64,000 nucleotides of DNA. Origin: Paenibacillus sp. N3.4 (GTDB taxonomy: Bacteria; Bacillota; Bacilli; Paenibacillales; NBRC-103111). The notes beneath the pieces were generated by a model. It saw only the letters and a program-made list of their open reading frames with translations, made no database searches and was not told where the DNA came from. Position numbers and translations under genes: made by a program. Position 1 is the stretch's first letter, and each line of letters opens with the position of its first letter. The stretch is taken from positions 1 through 64,000 of the forward strand of contig NZ_VRTT01000038.1 of the NCBI RefSeq assembly GCF_008017805.1, in the 5' to 3' direction. This document shows positions 1 through 7,831 of the stretch, piece by piece.

Positions 1-540
1 ACTGAAAATTCTGATCATTATACTTGAAATTTATTTGCTTATTTTTTATCCATCGTCCCGATGGATAATCCTACCTTACACAAACTTCTTGACGCTTCCG
101 AGTAAGGTTGAGTTGTAACACTGATTTTCAGTGTTACAGAAGGGTTGCGGCTCGTCAATGACGCTGTAAGCCCGAAAAACGTGCTTATAGTGAAGGGAAA
201 GGGCCATCCTGTCACAAATGGGGACTATTTTATGATTACTATCCTTTGAGATTTTATATAAAGTTATAAGTTTCTATTAAGCCGTTTATCATGTCCACTT
301 GCGGTTGCCATTGTAACTCGCGGTAAGTGATTCCTCATTCTTCGGCTACAAAACGCATCTTGCCATGACCAAGGAATGATTACAGCCGCCGTTGAAGAGC
401 GCTTCTTTGTCGCGGATGTCGCCGATGAAAAACATGAAATAGTCTACTGGCAGAAACTCATTGACGTGCTTGAAGAAGAAGGAGGTGTCTGCGCAAAACC
501 CCTTAGCCGCAGCTTTCGAAACTTAGTTAACGAACAGGAA
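1..540. other. No supportable gene; one short hairpin
   Basis: I see no reading frame here that resembles a known protein. A near-perfect inverted repeat (GTAACACTGA, 3-nt loop, TCAGTGTTAC) lies at 115-137 and could be a terminator or a protein site, but no T-run follows it. A 69-codon ORF at 376-585 has no clear ribosome binding site and no recognisable motif, so it is not called. Confidence 0.4.
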
Positions 541-720
541 TCCATTACTGGCTCTTCCGGTGCCATGTTAAAAATAGGATGGTGAGAGTATCCAGACTGT
601 AGCGCTCCTGCTTCATGTCCCAACGTTTCTCCATAATGAAGGATGATCGGAGCGGACGGATGCTCCTAATTCGGTCAATCCACCACGCTGATCGGAACGA
701 AGGACGGACGCTAGCCAGAA

Positions 721-900
721 TCATCTCCAACGCTCGAAGTCCTGGATCCATCTTTGTAGTGAGTCATCCCGCGATCCGTTCGCAACAATTACATAACGAA
801 TAGCCTCCAGATGGTCCCCAATGTCAAGGAAAGAAGGGTGTCGGGAAAAATCAAGTCGATACGTACTGATACGGCTTACTCGGAGAAAGCTTGCCCCGGT
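721..900 (-). pseudogene. Possible scrap of a GT2 glycosyltransferase
   Basis: One minus-strand frame contains RYVIVANGSRDDSLQRW, which resembles the nucleotide-sugar-binding motif of family 2 glycosyltransferases (usually VIVVDNGSTDDS). No start or full domain is present and the frame closes after about 30 further residues. It lies directly downstream of CotS-like genes, and spore-coat glycosyltransferases are commonly found beside cotS, so a decayed member is plausible. The call rests on one short motif. Confidence 0.25.
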
Positions 901-1138
901 GGGATGTCCATAACTTATTATTAAGACCATTTACAGGCTTAGGAGCATAGCGATAGCCCTTATTATCAAGGTATCCGAAAAGCTCTCTTATGAACGCAAC
1001 CTCATCTTCCTCGAATTTGTATGGCTTATAACAAAGGGTTCGATGGTTTGCTGTGAACACTTGGAAAACATCACGATTTTTCTTCTTCTGCTTAATGCGT
1101 AAGTCGAATTCCTTTTCAAAATCAGTCCATAGCGGCAT
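851..1138 (-). pseudogene. Truncated second CotS-family protein (N-terminal part only)
   Basis: A minus-strand frame starts at an ATG preceded by GGGAGGAG, overlapping the last 17 bases of the CotS-like gene upstream. The first ~75 residues (MPLWTDFEKEF, then VFQVFTANHRTLCYKPYK) look like the start of a kinase-fold CotS-type protein, in which this part forms the small lobe. The frame ends after 95 residues instead of the usual 320-350, and the catalytic HGD motif is absent. It appears to be a tandem paralogue that has lost most of its length. Family assignment is tentative. Confidence 0.45.
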
Positions 1139-2144
1139 GTTTCTCCTCCCTTGCTCTTTGCTGGGACCAAATGTCCATCCATTGGATTGCTTCCATTCTT
1201 GCATTCCAAGATTTTTCTACAATATCAAGAAGGTGCTCATATTTACGGCCGCTAGAGGCATATCGACAGACATGCCAAGCCTCTCTGGGGATGCGGTACA
1301 AGGCGCTGATCAGCTTTTTCTCGCTGCGGGTCAGCGGGCACACCTGTTCATATCCGCTAAGGAAAGCAGCCATATTCGGAATGTTAAATCCTGCCGTATT
1401 GGTAATTGCTACGACCAAATCGAAATAACTTGATCCCGGTCCCATCCCATCCCAGTCAATTAAATAGGTACGTTCTTTTGATTTAAGCACATTTGGAATG
1501 GTAACATCCCCGTGCACAAGAGGCGGCCGCCGGCTCTCCTTTAGCATCCTGGAACGAATCCTCTCCGTTCCTAAAGAATCCAGGGCATCCCGACACAACT
1601 TCATGCAATGATCCCCATGTTCTTGAAACCATCTTCCCGCTTTCGTAGATTTCCCTCGGAGAATCTTCAATTGGCTGCAGAACGCGGCGTGGCGTTTCCC
1701 AAGCTTTCGGATAGACGAATCGGACCGGGGAGCGAGTCTGAAGCTTCGTGAAACGGAATGCAGATTAGCTAAAGCTCCCCCCAACTCGGCAAAATCCTCC
1801 TTGCTGCCGCTTTTGTGAATTTTTCTTCCCTCTATCCATTCCGTTACGTAATAGAGCTTTCCGCGCTTCTTCACCCAATGCTTCCCCGAACGGGTTTTAA
1901 GCCATTTCGGCATGCTGCGAAAACCTTTTCTGTGCAATCTTGCCGCATAAGAGGAAAGTCGGATAAGACGGCTTCGCGATCCGATAAAAGGCTTGACCAT
2001 GTAGTTTCCTTGATTGGTTGTTACCCGGAATGCGGCAATGTTTTTATATTGTGAGGAGTAGGAACGGATTTTTATGACGGAGAACCCGTAAGAATGAGCT
2101 ATCTGTTTTAAAATCAGTTTGTTGCTGCTAACCATTCTGGCCAA
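1122..2144 (-). CDS. CotS-family spore coat protein (kinase-like fold)
   Basis: This 340-aa protein has the aminoglycoside-phosphotransferase-like fold used by CotS/YtaA spore coat proteins. The central residues PPLVHGDVTIPNVL carry the catalytic-loop Asp, and YLIDWDGMGPG supplies the metal-binding Asp. The N-terminal part (YMVKPF) holds the usual lysine. It starts at TTG 2144, six bases after AAGGAGGA; the later in-frame ATG has no such site. In Bacillus, CotS proteins are sporulation-expressed and lie with coat glycosyltransferases. Here the downstream partners are truncated, so only this member of the locus seems intact. The substrate is unknown; many family members are thought to be structural rather than active kinases. 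Confidence 0.8.
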   Translation of the reverse strand: MARMVSSNKLILKQIAHSYGFSVIKIRSYSSQYKNIAAFRVTTNQGNYMVKPFIGSRSRLIRLSSYAARLHRKGFRSMPKWLKTRSGKHWVKKRGKLYYVTEWIEGRKIHKSGSKEDFAELGGALANLHSVSRSFRLAPRSDSSIRKLGKRHAAFCSQLKILRGKSTKAGRWFQEHGDHCMKLCRDALDSLGTERIRSRMLKESRRPPLVHGDVTIPNVLKSKERTYLIDWDGMGPGSSYFDLVVAITNTAGFNIPNMAAFLSGYEQVCPLTRSEKKLISALYRIPREAWHVCRYASSGRKYEHLLDIVEKSWNARMEAIQWMDIWSQQRAREEKHAAMD

Positions 2145-2211
2145 GAAACGTCCTCCTTCCTGAAGGGAGCCTAAAAATTTACTCTTAACATTTTATTAAT
2201 GAGGATACGGA

Positions 2212-2400
2212 TTGGTGCCCCTCCATTCTGCAGGAGCTATACCTGTATTTATAGACTCAGTCTTTTCTTTCAATGGTAATAAGATCATAACCGCCTCAGG
2301 TGGTGGCATGCTTGTTTCCGATGATGGGGATGTCTTGAAAAAGATGCGTTTCTGGGCTACCCAATCTCGTAGTCCAACCTTGCTATTGCGGAATCCGCGG
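2212..2400 (+). pseudogene. DegT/DnrJ/EryC1 aminotransferase fragment with internal deletion
   Basis: Two conserved stretches of PLP-dependent sugar aminotransferases are joined directly. GAIPVFIDS normally lies near residue 90-100, and SFNGNKIITASGGGMLVS holds the PLP-lysine loop, normally ~80 residues later. The reading frame then degrades after KKMRFWATQSR. This is therefore a scrap of a gene for amino-sugar synthesis (the kind used for coat or surface polysaccharide) with its middle deleted and both ends lost. It abuts the convergent end of the LysR gene. Confidence 0.65.
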
Positions 2401-2402
2401 TG

Positions 2403-3287
2403 TCATTGCTGGGCACGAAAAATCCGAACGAAACAATCAGCCGCAACTGACAGCTTCATATCTCGCCGTACGGCAAAGCCTATGCTCCGGGGGGGAAGTG
2501 GATCGTCCAGCCGTAGTTCAAAAAGCTTTCCACTTTGAAGCTCCTTATGCACGAAAGAATGGCTAATGAAAGCGGCCCCGTAGCCTAACCTCGCGAACTC
2601 AGCTAGTAGATCTATGCTTCCCAATTCAATATCTGGCTTCACCATAAGTCCTTTAGCAGCAAACCATTGATCGACGAAAACTCTAGTGCTGCTTCCCGGA
2701 GATAAAAGAATTAAAGGGAGCTCCGCAAGTTCCCTCGTTGTAATGGAACGGCTCGCCAAATCTTGATAGGCTTCCCCCACTACAAAGCAATCTTCCAGTA
2801 TGGCCAGTGCTTGAATATTCAACTGCGGATCGTTAATAGGCATGTGCACGACGGCACAGTCGATCTCGCCTTCTTTTAAGCGCTGTGTGATCTCGGGCGT
2901 TTTCCCGTGCGAAAGACGAATCCTTATCCCAGGATATTCCTTATGAAACGAGTTCAACTGCGGTAGCAAAAGATGCTTGATAAGCGAATCACTCGCACCG
3001 ATCCGAATCTCTCCCTCGCTTAACTGCTTTAGATTTTGAAGATGTTTCTGTGCAGAATCCAGCATAGCAAACGATTGCTTCACATATTCGAACAGCGCTC
3101 GTCCTTCTTCCGTTAGCTCTACACCTTTCGATAGCCGGTGAAACAATTTAAGCCCCAAAGTATCTTCCATCTGCTTAATTGCATAGCTCACTGATGGCTG
3201 CGTGATGTGTAGTTCTTGTGCAGCCTTTGTTAAATTTCGATAACGCGCAGTATGCAAAAATATCCGATACCACTCCAGGTTAATCAT
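2403..3287 (-). CDS. LysR-family transcriptional regulator
   Basis: A 294-aa regulator with an N-terminal winged helix-turn-helix (residues ~1-60: LTKAAQELHITQPSVSYAIK) and a periplasmic-binding-protein-like effector domain from ~90 onward. I place the start at MINLEW (ATG 3287), which aligns with the usual LysR N-terminus; a longer frame exists upstream. It is divergently oriented from the 33-aa ORF and chorismate synthase gene, the classic arrangement for a LysR protein that controls its neighbour, probably with an aromatic or shikimate-pathway metabolite as effector (inference). The C-terminus borders a decayed aminotransferase fragment. Confidence 0.88.
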   Translation of the reverse strand: MINLEWYRIFLHTARYRNLTKAAQELHITQPSVSYAIKQMEDTLGLKLFHRLSKGVELTEEGRALFEYVKQSFAMLDSAQKHLQNLKQLSEGEIRIGASDSLIKHLLLPQLNSFHKEYPGIRIRLSHGKTPEITQRLKEGEIDCAVVHMPINDPQLNIQALAILEDCFVVGEAYQDLASRSITTRELAELPLILLSPGSSTRVFVDQWFAAKGLMVKPDIELGSIDLLAEFARLGYGAAFISHSFVHKELQSGKLFELRLDDPLPPRSIGFAVRRDMKLSVAADCFVRIFRAQQ

Positions 3288-3341
3288 GTGATATAGATCA
3301 CCTCTATAACATTTTGATAAAAATCCAATTTCACTTATTCC

Positions 3342-3359
3342 AATTATCTTATTATAATT
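3342..3359. promoter_or_regulatory. Candidate LysR operator in the divergent promoter region
   Basis: The inverted repeat AATTAT-N6-ATAATT lies in the AT-rich space between the LysR start and the 33-aa ORF/aroC. It has the size of a LysR-type recognition site. Supported by position and symmetry only. Confidence 0.35.
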
Positions 3360-3393
3360 GAGATATATCAATAAGACAAAAGAGGGGGATGAA

Positions 3394-3495
3394 ATGGCGG
3401 CTTTACTTTCTTTGATCGGTCTAATGGTAGAAAACATCCGTATTACAGACCCAGGCTGCGTATCTAAGACATGTCCAGATTATTTTGAGCAGTAG
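3394..3495 (+). CDS. 33-aa peptide upstream of chorismate synthase
   Basis: ATG 3394 follows a purine-rich AGAGGGGGATGAA stretch and encodes 33 residues. The N-terminal half is hydrophobic (MAALLSLIGLMVENI) and the C-terminal half is polar with two cysteines (DPGCVSKTCPDYFEQ). It is codirectional with aroC, 54 bp upstream. It could be a leader peptide, a small secreted or modified peptide, or the decayed start of a larger gene. It is not rich in Phe, Tyr or Trp, which argues against a classic attenuation leader. I do not recognise a family. Confidence 0.4.
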   Translation: MAALLSLIGLMVENIRITDPGCVSKTCPDYFEQ

Positions 3496-3549
3496 TCTGC
3501 GCTAGGGGTAGAAATAAACATAAACTACTAAACGAGGAGGAATATACCA

Positions 3550-4605
3550 ATGGCAGGTAACACGTTCGGCGAAATTTTTAAAATTACAACCTTTGGAGAG
3601 TCACATGGTGCGGCGGTTGGTGTCATCGTGGATGGAGTGACGCCTGGAGTCGAAATCAATGAAACGTATATTCAGAGACAGATGGACAGGAGGAAGCCAG
3701 GTCAATCCACAGTTACTTCACCTCGCAAGGAATATGATATTGTCCAAATATTATCGGGAGTATTCGAGGGGAAAACAACCGGGACTCCGCTCTTTGTAAT
3801 TCTTCATAACCACGATATGAAACCGGAGGCTTACAATGAAATCCAGCACTCATTTCGGCCTGGTCACGCAGATTTTACGTATTTACAGAAATACGGAATT
3901 CGGGATCATTGGGGTAGTGGGCGGGCATCGGGAAGAGAAACTGCGGCTAGAGTGGCTGGAGGTGCTGTAGCCCGAAAGTTGTTAGAGAAAAGAGGTGTAC
4001 AGGTGTTGGCTTATACGCGAGAGATCGGGGGGATTATTTGTCAAACTTTCGAAGAGGAAGTCATTGAACAAAACGCTGTCCGCGCCTGTGATCCTACCGC
4101 AGGAGCGAAAATGATTAGAAAGATTGAGCAGTTGGCCTTGATTGGCGACAGCTGCGGAGGCATTGTAGAATGCCGTATTCGAGGGGTTATTCCGGGTCTT
4201 GGGGAGCCGGTATTCGATAAATTGGATGCTGAGTTGGCAAAAGCGATGCTGTCTATTGGCGCTGTAAAGGGTATAGAATTTGGAGCCGGCTTCTCAGCAG
4301 CTCCTATGCTTGGAAGTGAGCATAATGACGAGATGGGCAGCAGTGGCTTTCTTAGTAACCATTCGGGTGGAATCATCGGAGGGATCAGCACCGGGCAGGA
4401 CATTATATTTCGGATAAGTGTAAAACCGACATCGTCCATTTCTGTTCCTCAGAATACGATAAACGTTAAAGGAGAGGAACGAGTGATTAAGACAGAAGGC
4501 AGGCATGATCCATGTATTTGTCCGAGAATCGTGCCAGTCGTTGAAGCGATGGCTTGTCTGGTATTGGAAGATCAGTACAAACGACAAGCCGCCATGCTTG
4601 AATAA
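3550..4605 (+). CDS. aroC: Chorismate synthase
   Basis: A 351-aa enzyme that converts 5-enolpyruvylshikimate 3-phosphate to chorismate, using reduced FMN, in the cytoplasm. Family signatures are clear: TFGESHG at residues ~11-17, the RRKPGQS loop at ~47-53, and WGSGRASGRETAARVAGGA at ~120-140. The start follows GAGGAGG by nine bases. Length is slightly short for the family (about 360-390) but the C-terminal region (GRHDPCICPRIVPVVEAMA) is intact. It is not next to other core aro genes. Instead it sits with adenylating ligases, DAHP synthase and a chorismate-lyase-like gene, so it is probably a second, pathway-dedicated copy (inference). No mutation suggesting loss of function is visible. Confidence 0.95.
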   Translation: MAGNTFGEIFKITTFGESHGAAVGVIVDGVTPGVEINETYIQRQMDRRKPGQSTVTSPRKEYDIVQILSGVFEGKTTGTPLFVILHNHDMKPEAYNEIQHSFRPGHADFTYLQKYGIRDHWGSGRASGRETAARVAGGAVARKLLEKRGVQVLAYTREIGGIICQTFEEEVIEQNAVRACDPTAGAKMIRKIEQLALIGDSCGGIVECRIRGVIPGLGEPVFDKLDAELAKAMLSIGAVKGIEFGAGFSAAPMLGSEHNDEMGSSGFLSNHSGGIIGGISTGQDIIFRISVKPTSSISVPQNTINVKGEERVIKTEGRHDPCICPRIVPVVEAMACLVLEDQYKRQAAMLE

Positions 4606-4814
4606 TTGTATATTGCTCTGATACATTCCTGTGCATGTATGGAAACGATAGTTCAGTATAGGCGAGGATTTTGTTCTGGTTTGAGTAACTTTATTATTAA
4701 ACCCGTTCACATTAAGGATGGGTTTAATAAACTTCTGTGACTGCATCTTTTAAACGAAATGAATGACTGGTGCAATCTCCTCCAATATCTGTGTTGCAGT
4801 AGGTGCTGAGGGGT

Positions 4815-4912
4815 GATGGTTCAAGGTCTTGCTGTGACGGGGGGGAGAAGGATCACTCCGATTACGACTTTGTCTCATCAAGGTTCGACGTTGTTGAGGT
4901 ATGTCAATGAAT
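4815..4912 (+). pseudogene. Fragment of a third PaaK-like ligase gene
   Basis: About 100 bases align with an internal part of the ligase gene at 9266-10516. The frame here reads ITTLSHQGSTLLRYVNE against ITTLSHQGSPLLRYFNE there, and the DNA just before it (GATGGTTCAAGG) also matches with small indels. It has no start, and the frame is broken upstream. Together with its position behind aroC it indicates that another ligase copy once lay here, or that part of the ligase was duplicated and lost. Confidence 0.7.
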
Positions 4913-4915
4913 GCG

Positions 4916-4954
4916 AAAAGGCTCTAAGCCTTCAATAGGCTTAGGGCCTTTTGC
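4916..4954 (+). terminator. Probable terminator after aroC/ligase fragment
   Basis: Stem AAAAGGCTCTAAGCC, 7-nt loop, GGCTTAGGGCCTTTT with one G-T pair. The uracil tract is short but built into the stem end. It would end transcription coming from aroC; the genes beyond it run the other way. Confidence 0.65.
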
Positions 4955-5036
4955 GTAGAACTCCTGTCTTATTCCTCATTTTTTTGGATGTAGGTTACTC
5001 GGGAAATTTCGATGTATTGTCTAGCGAGTTGACTGC

Positions 5037-5267
5037 CTAAACGCGTTCGAGTCTTTCCTTCACAATTTCTAGGCCAGTCTCAAGGGCGCCGTTCTTCAGG
5101 CCAGTAAAGATTTTCAAGAGAACAATATCGGACGGCTGATTTACATCACTCACCGCGTCCAGAAGTTGTTTGCCGATATTGTTAGCGCCGCTTCTCAAAG
5201 CAACTTCGATGAAATCTTTGGACTCTTTCTTAACTCGCGTGGCGATCTTTTTATGGTTGTTAGACAT
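5037..5267 (-). CDS. Small helical protein, paralogue of the protein at 13180-13455
   Basis: A 76-aa protein starting at MSNNHKK (ATG 5267) behind a strong GAGAGGAGGTGAGA site. It is predicted helical, with KESKDFIEVALRSGANNIG near the N-terminus, then LLDAVSDVNQPSDI. The 13-kb protein shows the same pattern (GQQIIEVVEELDQPADI) and an almost identical ribosome binding region, so the two are paralogues. It lies 76 bp downstream of the TPR/tetrapeptide-repeat gene and is probably cotranscribed with it. I do not recognise the family; there is no signal peptide or membrane segment. Confidence 0.7.
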   Translation of the reverse strand: MSNNHKKIATRVKKESKDFIEVALRSGANNIGKQLLDAVSDVNQPSDIVLLKIFTGLKNGALETGLEIVKERLERV

Positions 5268-5343
5268 GTGTCTCACCTCCTCTCGAAAATCCGGTTTCCC
5301 CCGGAGGAAAAGTCTGTTGCGTCTTGTTCTAGCGTCGACCTTT

Positions 5344-6384
5344 CTACTTCTTGCTTTGCTTAGGACGAACTTCATTTGTCTTTCCTATTGCCTTTCCTTT
5401 TGCACTTACTATTGCCCTTCCTATTGGCCTTCCTATTGTCTTTCCTAATGTCTTTCCTAATGTCTTTCCTAATGTCTTTTCTATTGCCTTTCCTATTGGT
5501 CTTCCTTTTGCCCTTCCTATTGCCTTTCCTATTGGCCTTCCTTTTGCCCTTCCTATTGCCTTTCCTATTGGCCTTCCTTTTGCTCTTTCTCTTGCCCTTT
5601 CTTTTGCCCTTTCTTTTTCCTTCTCCTGCTCGACCCAGCTTAGGAGAGCGTTGCCGACAGTGCGAGTGGCTCCTATCAATATCGAAGTGGGGCTGTCGTT
5701 GGTTATGTTTTCAATCTCCGGTTTGCCTTCAAGAGACTGCAGATTTTGCTTGTAGAGCTGTTGCAATTCTGGATTTTGCGTTTGATTCTCCAACCTTCTC
5801 CAGCACTCGGCTGCATCCTTGTTCCGACCGATCCTCTGGTACGCCTCGCCGAGCTCATAGATCAGTTTCGAGTACTCTTCAGTCTCGAGTATGCCCTCTT
5901 GGCGTATATGCTGATCGATAAGGAAAGTATAATCTTCAATCACCGTCTGTGTCCGGTGGAAATACTCCTCCGGTAGATTGTACGCGTTCTTGCCGCGAAG
6001 CAGTCGGATCATGCCGTCCTGCGGAGCGGTGGCTACCGCTTTGTCAAGAATCTCCAAGCCATTATTCGACCATCTCAACTTATCTAACGACTTCGGTTTA
6101 TCCCGAGCGATTAATATCATTGTGCTGCCATAAAATGCGTCCGCAAGTGGGCTATCCGGATAATCGAATCGCAGCCGTGTTAACAACCGATGTGCTTCCT
6201 GAACGGCGGTTACATTGCCTGCCACGCCCTCCTTGTGTAGTTTGATGGCCTGGGCGAGTCTCTCATTGAATGGGGCAGAATGAACAGGCTCCTGATCTGA
6301 CTCGGTACTCGGGTTATACTCGGGCAATGTTGTGTTCTCATTCAAAGCCGATACTTCAATATTTTTTGGGTTTAGGTTTGTCAA
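5344..6384 (-). CDS. TPR-like protein with a cationic tetrapeptide-repeat tail
   Basis: A 346-aa protein. Residues ~1-35 are acidic and Asn/Glu-rich. Residues ~38-225 form helical TPR-like repeats (ERLAQAIKLHKEGVAGN, ADAFYGSTMILIARDK, LIYELGEAYQRIGRNKDAA). After a linker, residues ~255-346 turn into a Lys/Arg/Glu stretch and then many four-residue units of the type G-K/R-x-I/L (GKAI, GRAK, GRPI, GKTL). The start is TTG 6384, six bases after AGGAAGG. The N-terminal part is clearly related to the next gene upstream (6468-6998), so the tail is an addition. The tail is strongly basic and could bind nucleic acid or an anionic polymer (inference). Function unknown. Confidence 0.75.
   Translation of the reverse strand: MTNLNPKNIEVSALNENTTLPEYNPSTESDQEPVHSAPFNERLAQAIKLHKEGVAGNVTAVQEAHRLLTRLRFDYPDSPLADAFYGSTMILIARDKPKSLDKLRWSNNGLEILDKAVATAPQDGMIRLLRGKNAYNLPEEYFHRTQTVIEDYTFLIDQHIRQEGILETEEYSKLIYELGEAYQRIGRNKDAAECWRRLENQTQNPELQQLYKQNLQSLEGKPEIENITNDSPTSILIGATRTVGNALLSWVEQEKEKERAKERARERAKGRPIGKAIGRAKGRPIGKAIGRAKGRPIGKAIEKTLGKTLGKTLGKTIGRPIGRAIVSAKGKAIGKTNEVRPKQSKK
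5385..5625 (-). repeat. 12-bp/36-bp coding tandem repeat (tetrapeptide G-K/R-x-I/L)
   Basis: On the plus strand the DNA is a run of 12-base units such as CCTATTGCCTTT, organised for part of its length into a 36-base higher-order unit, about three copies around 5500-5600. All variation keeps the reading frame and the Gly-Lys/Arg spacing. Such arrays commonly change copy number by slippage. Confidence 0.85.
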
Positions 6385-6467
6385 TGGATTCCTTCCTCTC
6401 TGTGCGTTAACAATTTTTTACTAGATCGTGTGGAATTGGCTTGAACGCATCGTCCGCTTCCGTTGAT

Positions 6468-6998
6468 CTATCCGTCATGTTTCTCCGGATTCATTTTGGC
6501 TAGACGCTGCAAGACCGCATTCGCCTCGTCCTGTTTTCCGGCATTTTGGTAGGCTGTACTCAGATTTCGCAGTACTTCTCTGACTTGCTTTTGGGAAAGG
6601 TAACTGGAACTTTCTTGATAGCGGTCAAGAAGGAAGGAGAAGTCCTCGATCGCCGTCTTCGAGCAGTGAAAATATGACTCCGGCAGCCGCAGACAGACGT
6701 TCGCGCGTAACAACCGAATTTCTTTTTGGTTCGGATCCAAAGTAACTGCCCGATTCAGTGCATCTAATCCTTCTAGCGCTTTTTCCTCTTTTTCCAAAGG
6801 CTTAACGGCATCCCGCGCTAATAGAGCTAATGAGCTACCGTAATAGGCTTCAATTAGCGCATTGTCAGGCTCGGTCTCACGGAGCTTTAATAGTTTCTCG
6901 TTTGCGCTTTTCACCGCTTTTTTGTCTCCGTCTATACCATCATTATGGAGCTTTTTAGCTTCCTTGAATTGTTTCTCATCGTTGCTGTTATTTGCCAT
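6468..6998 (-). CDS. TPR-like protein, paralogue of the N-terminal part of its downstream neighbour
   Basis: A 176-aa cytoplasmic helical-repeat protein starting at MANNSNDEKQF behind CAGGAGGTTGA. It shares the neighbouring protein's organisation: KEAKKLHNDGIDGD matches its LAQAIKLHKEGVAGN, EAYYGSSLALLARD matches DAFYGSTMILIARD, and LPESYFHCSKTAIEDFSFLL matches LPEEYFHRTQTVIEDYTFLI. It lacks the basic repeat tail. It is probably the first gene of a three-gene minus-strand operon with the tetrapeptide-tail protein and the small 76-aa protein. I do not recognise a named family beyond TPR-like. Confidence 0.75.
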   Translation of the reverse strand: MANNSNDEKQFKEAKKLHNDGIDGDKKAVKSANEKLLKLRETEPDNALIEAYYGSSLALLARDAVKPLEKEEKALEGLDALNRAVTLDPNQKEIRLLRANVCLRLPESYFHCSKTAIEDFSFLLDRYQESSSYLSQKQVREVLRNLSTAYQNAGKQDEANAVLQRLAKMNPEKHDG

Positions 6999-7003
6999 TT
7001 CTA

Positions 7004-7400
7004 TCAACCTCCTGATGAAAAGTCTTGATGAATAACGAGAATCAGGTATATCTGTTGAGCAGGAAGCGATACAAAACGAGAGATTCTAAATTCGGGACTG
7101 TATACATAGATTCCGTCGTCTAAGAATTTAACCGGGTCCAGATACAAGTAGTCATAGGGAAAAACATCGAAACGTTTTAGGTGTTTCTTTCCAACCAAAT
7201 GTCGCTGATATGATGAGTATCTTTGTCTGCAGGATTGAATCGAATTTCTCCTATTCGCATGAATGTATCGACCTTATAGCAACAGATCGCATTGATCGCC
7301 GTTTCCACGATAAATACGCCTCTATCATTCAGCTTCGCGATGCCATGAAAGTCGAGTTTCCCTCCCTCATGATTCAGAATTCTTCATACTTGTTACGATA
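7004..7400 (-). pseudogene. Decayed reading frame, unrecognised
   Basis: Two abutting minus-strand frames read like real protein. One (7201-7400) contains LNDRGVFIVETAINAI and ends HHISDIWLERNT. The second (7004-7198) overlaps its end in another frame and reads KRFDVFPYDYLYLDPVKFLDDG. Neither has a ribosome binding site or a plausible N-terminus. The LNDRGVFIVET stretch recalls class I methyltransferases, but this is weak. Most likely the tail of a frameshifted and truncated gene upstream of the TPR genes. Confidence 0.25.
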
Positions 7401-7542
7401 TGTGAGTCCCCCATACAGCGATTGGATGAAATACTTACTTTATTAAAAATATACGCATGTCCGAGTCAAGAATGTAATTTGTTGCATTTCATAATAGAGT
7501 AATTAGGAAGGAGGGAACAGCATATCACGGCTAAAGAAAAAC

Positions 7543-7743
7543 ATGCAAGGAAAAGAGAATAACAAAAAAGCGGAAAAGAGAATGAGCAGAAAGAATGGTA
7601 ATAATGAACACGTGAAAACTGAAAATATAATGGAACAGGAGATCATAATACAATCGGATAGGCAAACGGTAAGAGAGTCAGTTGCCCGGATCCTGGACTT
7701 TTTAACATTGCATAACCATCTATACAGAGAGAGCCCAGAATGA
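7543..7743 (+). CDS. Small charged protein upstream of the first PaaK-like ligase
   Basis: A 66-aa reading frame, Lys/Asn-rich in the first half and more regular in the second (MEQEIIIQSDRQTVRESVARILDFL). A strong GGAAGGAGGG lies about 28 bases before this ATG, so the true start may be an unusual codon nearer the site, or a later ATG. It lies ~90 bp before the ligase gene on the same strand. It lacks the Asp-Ser-Leu motif of carrier proteins. Function not recognised. Confidence 0.4.
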   Translation: MQGKENNKKAEKRMSRKNGNNEHVKTENIMEQEIIIQSDRQTVRESVARILDFLTLHNHLYRESPE

Positions 7744-7831
7744 TCAAACGTTCCTTATAGCGCTGATTTCCAACCGGCAAGACGGATTGCGATACCGGAG
7801 GTTACTATTGAAAATAGATAGGAGGGCTTTT

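Noticed and set aside
5480..5600. 36-bp repeats that could suggest a CRISPR array
   Set aside because: The units are contiguous with no unique spacers and lie in frame within a coding region; no cas genes are in the window.
5376..5921. 181-aa hydrophobic plus-strand ORF rich in Leu and Phe
   Set aside because: It is the antisense reading of the tetrapeptide-repeat tail; the pattern is forced by the 12-bp repeat and it has no ribosome binding site.
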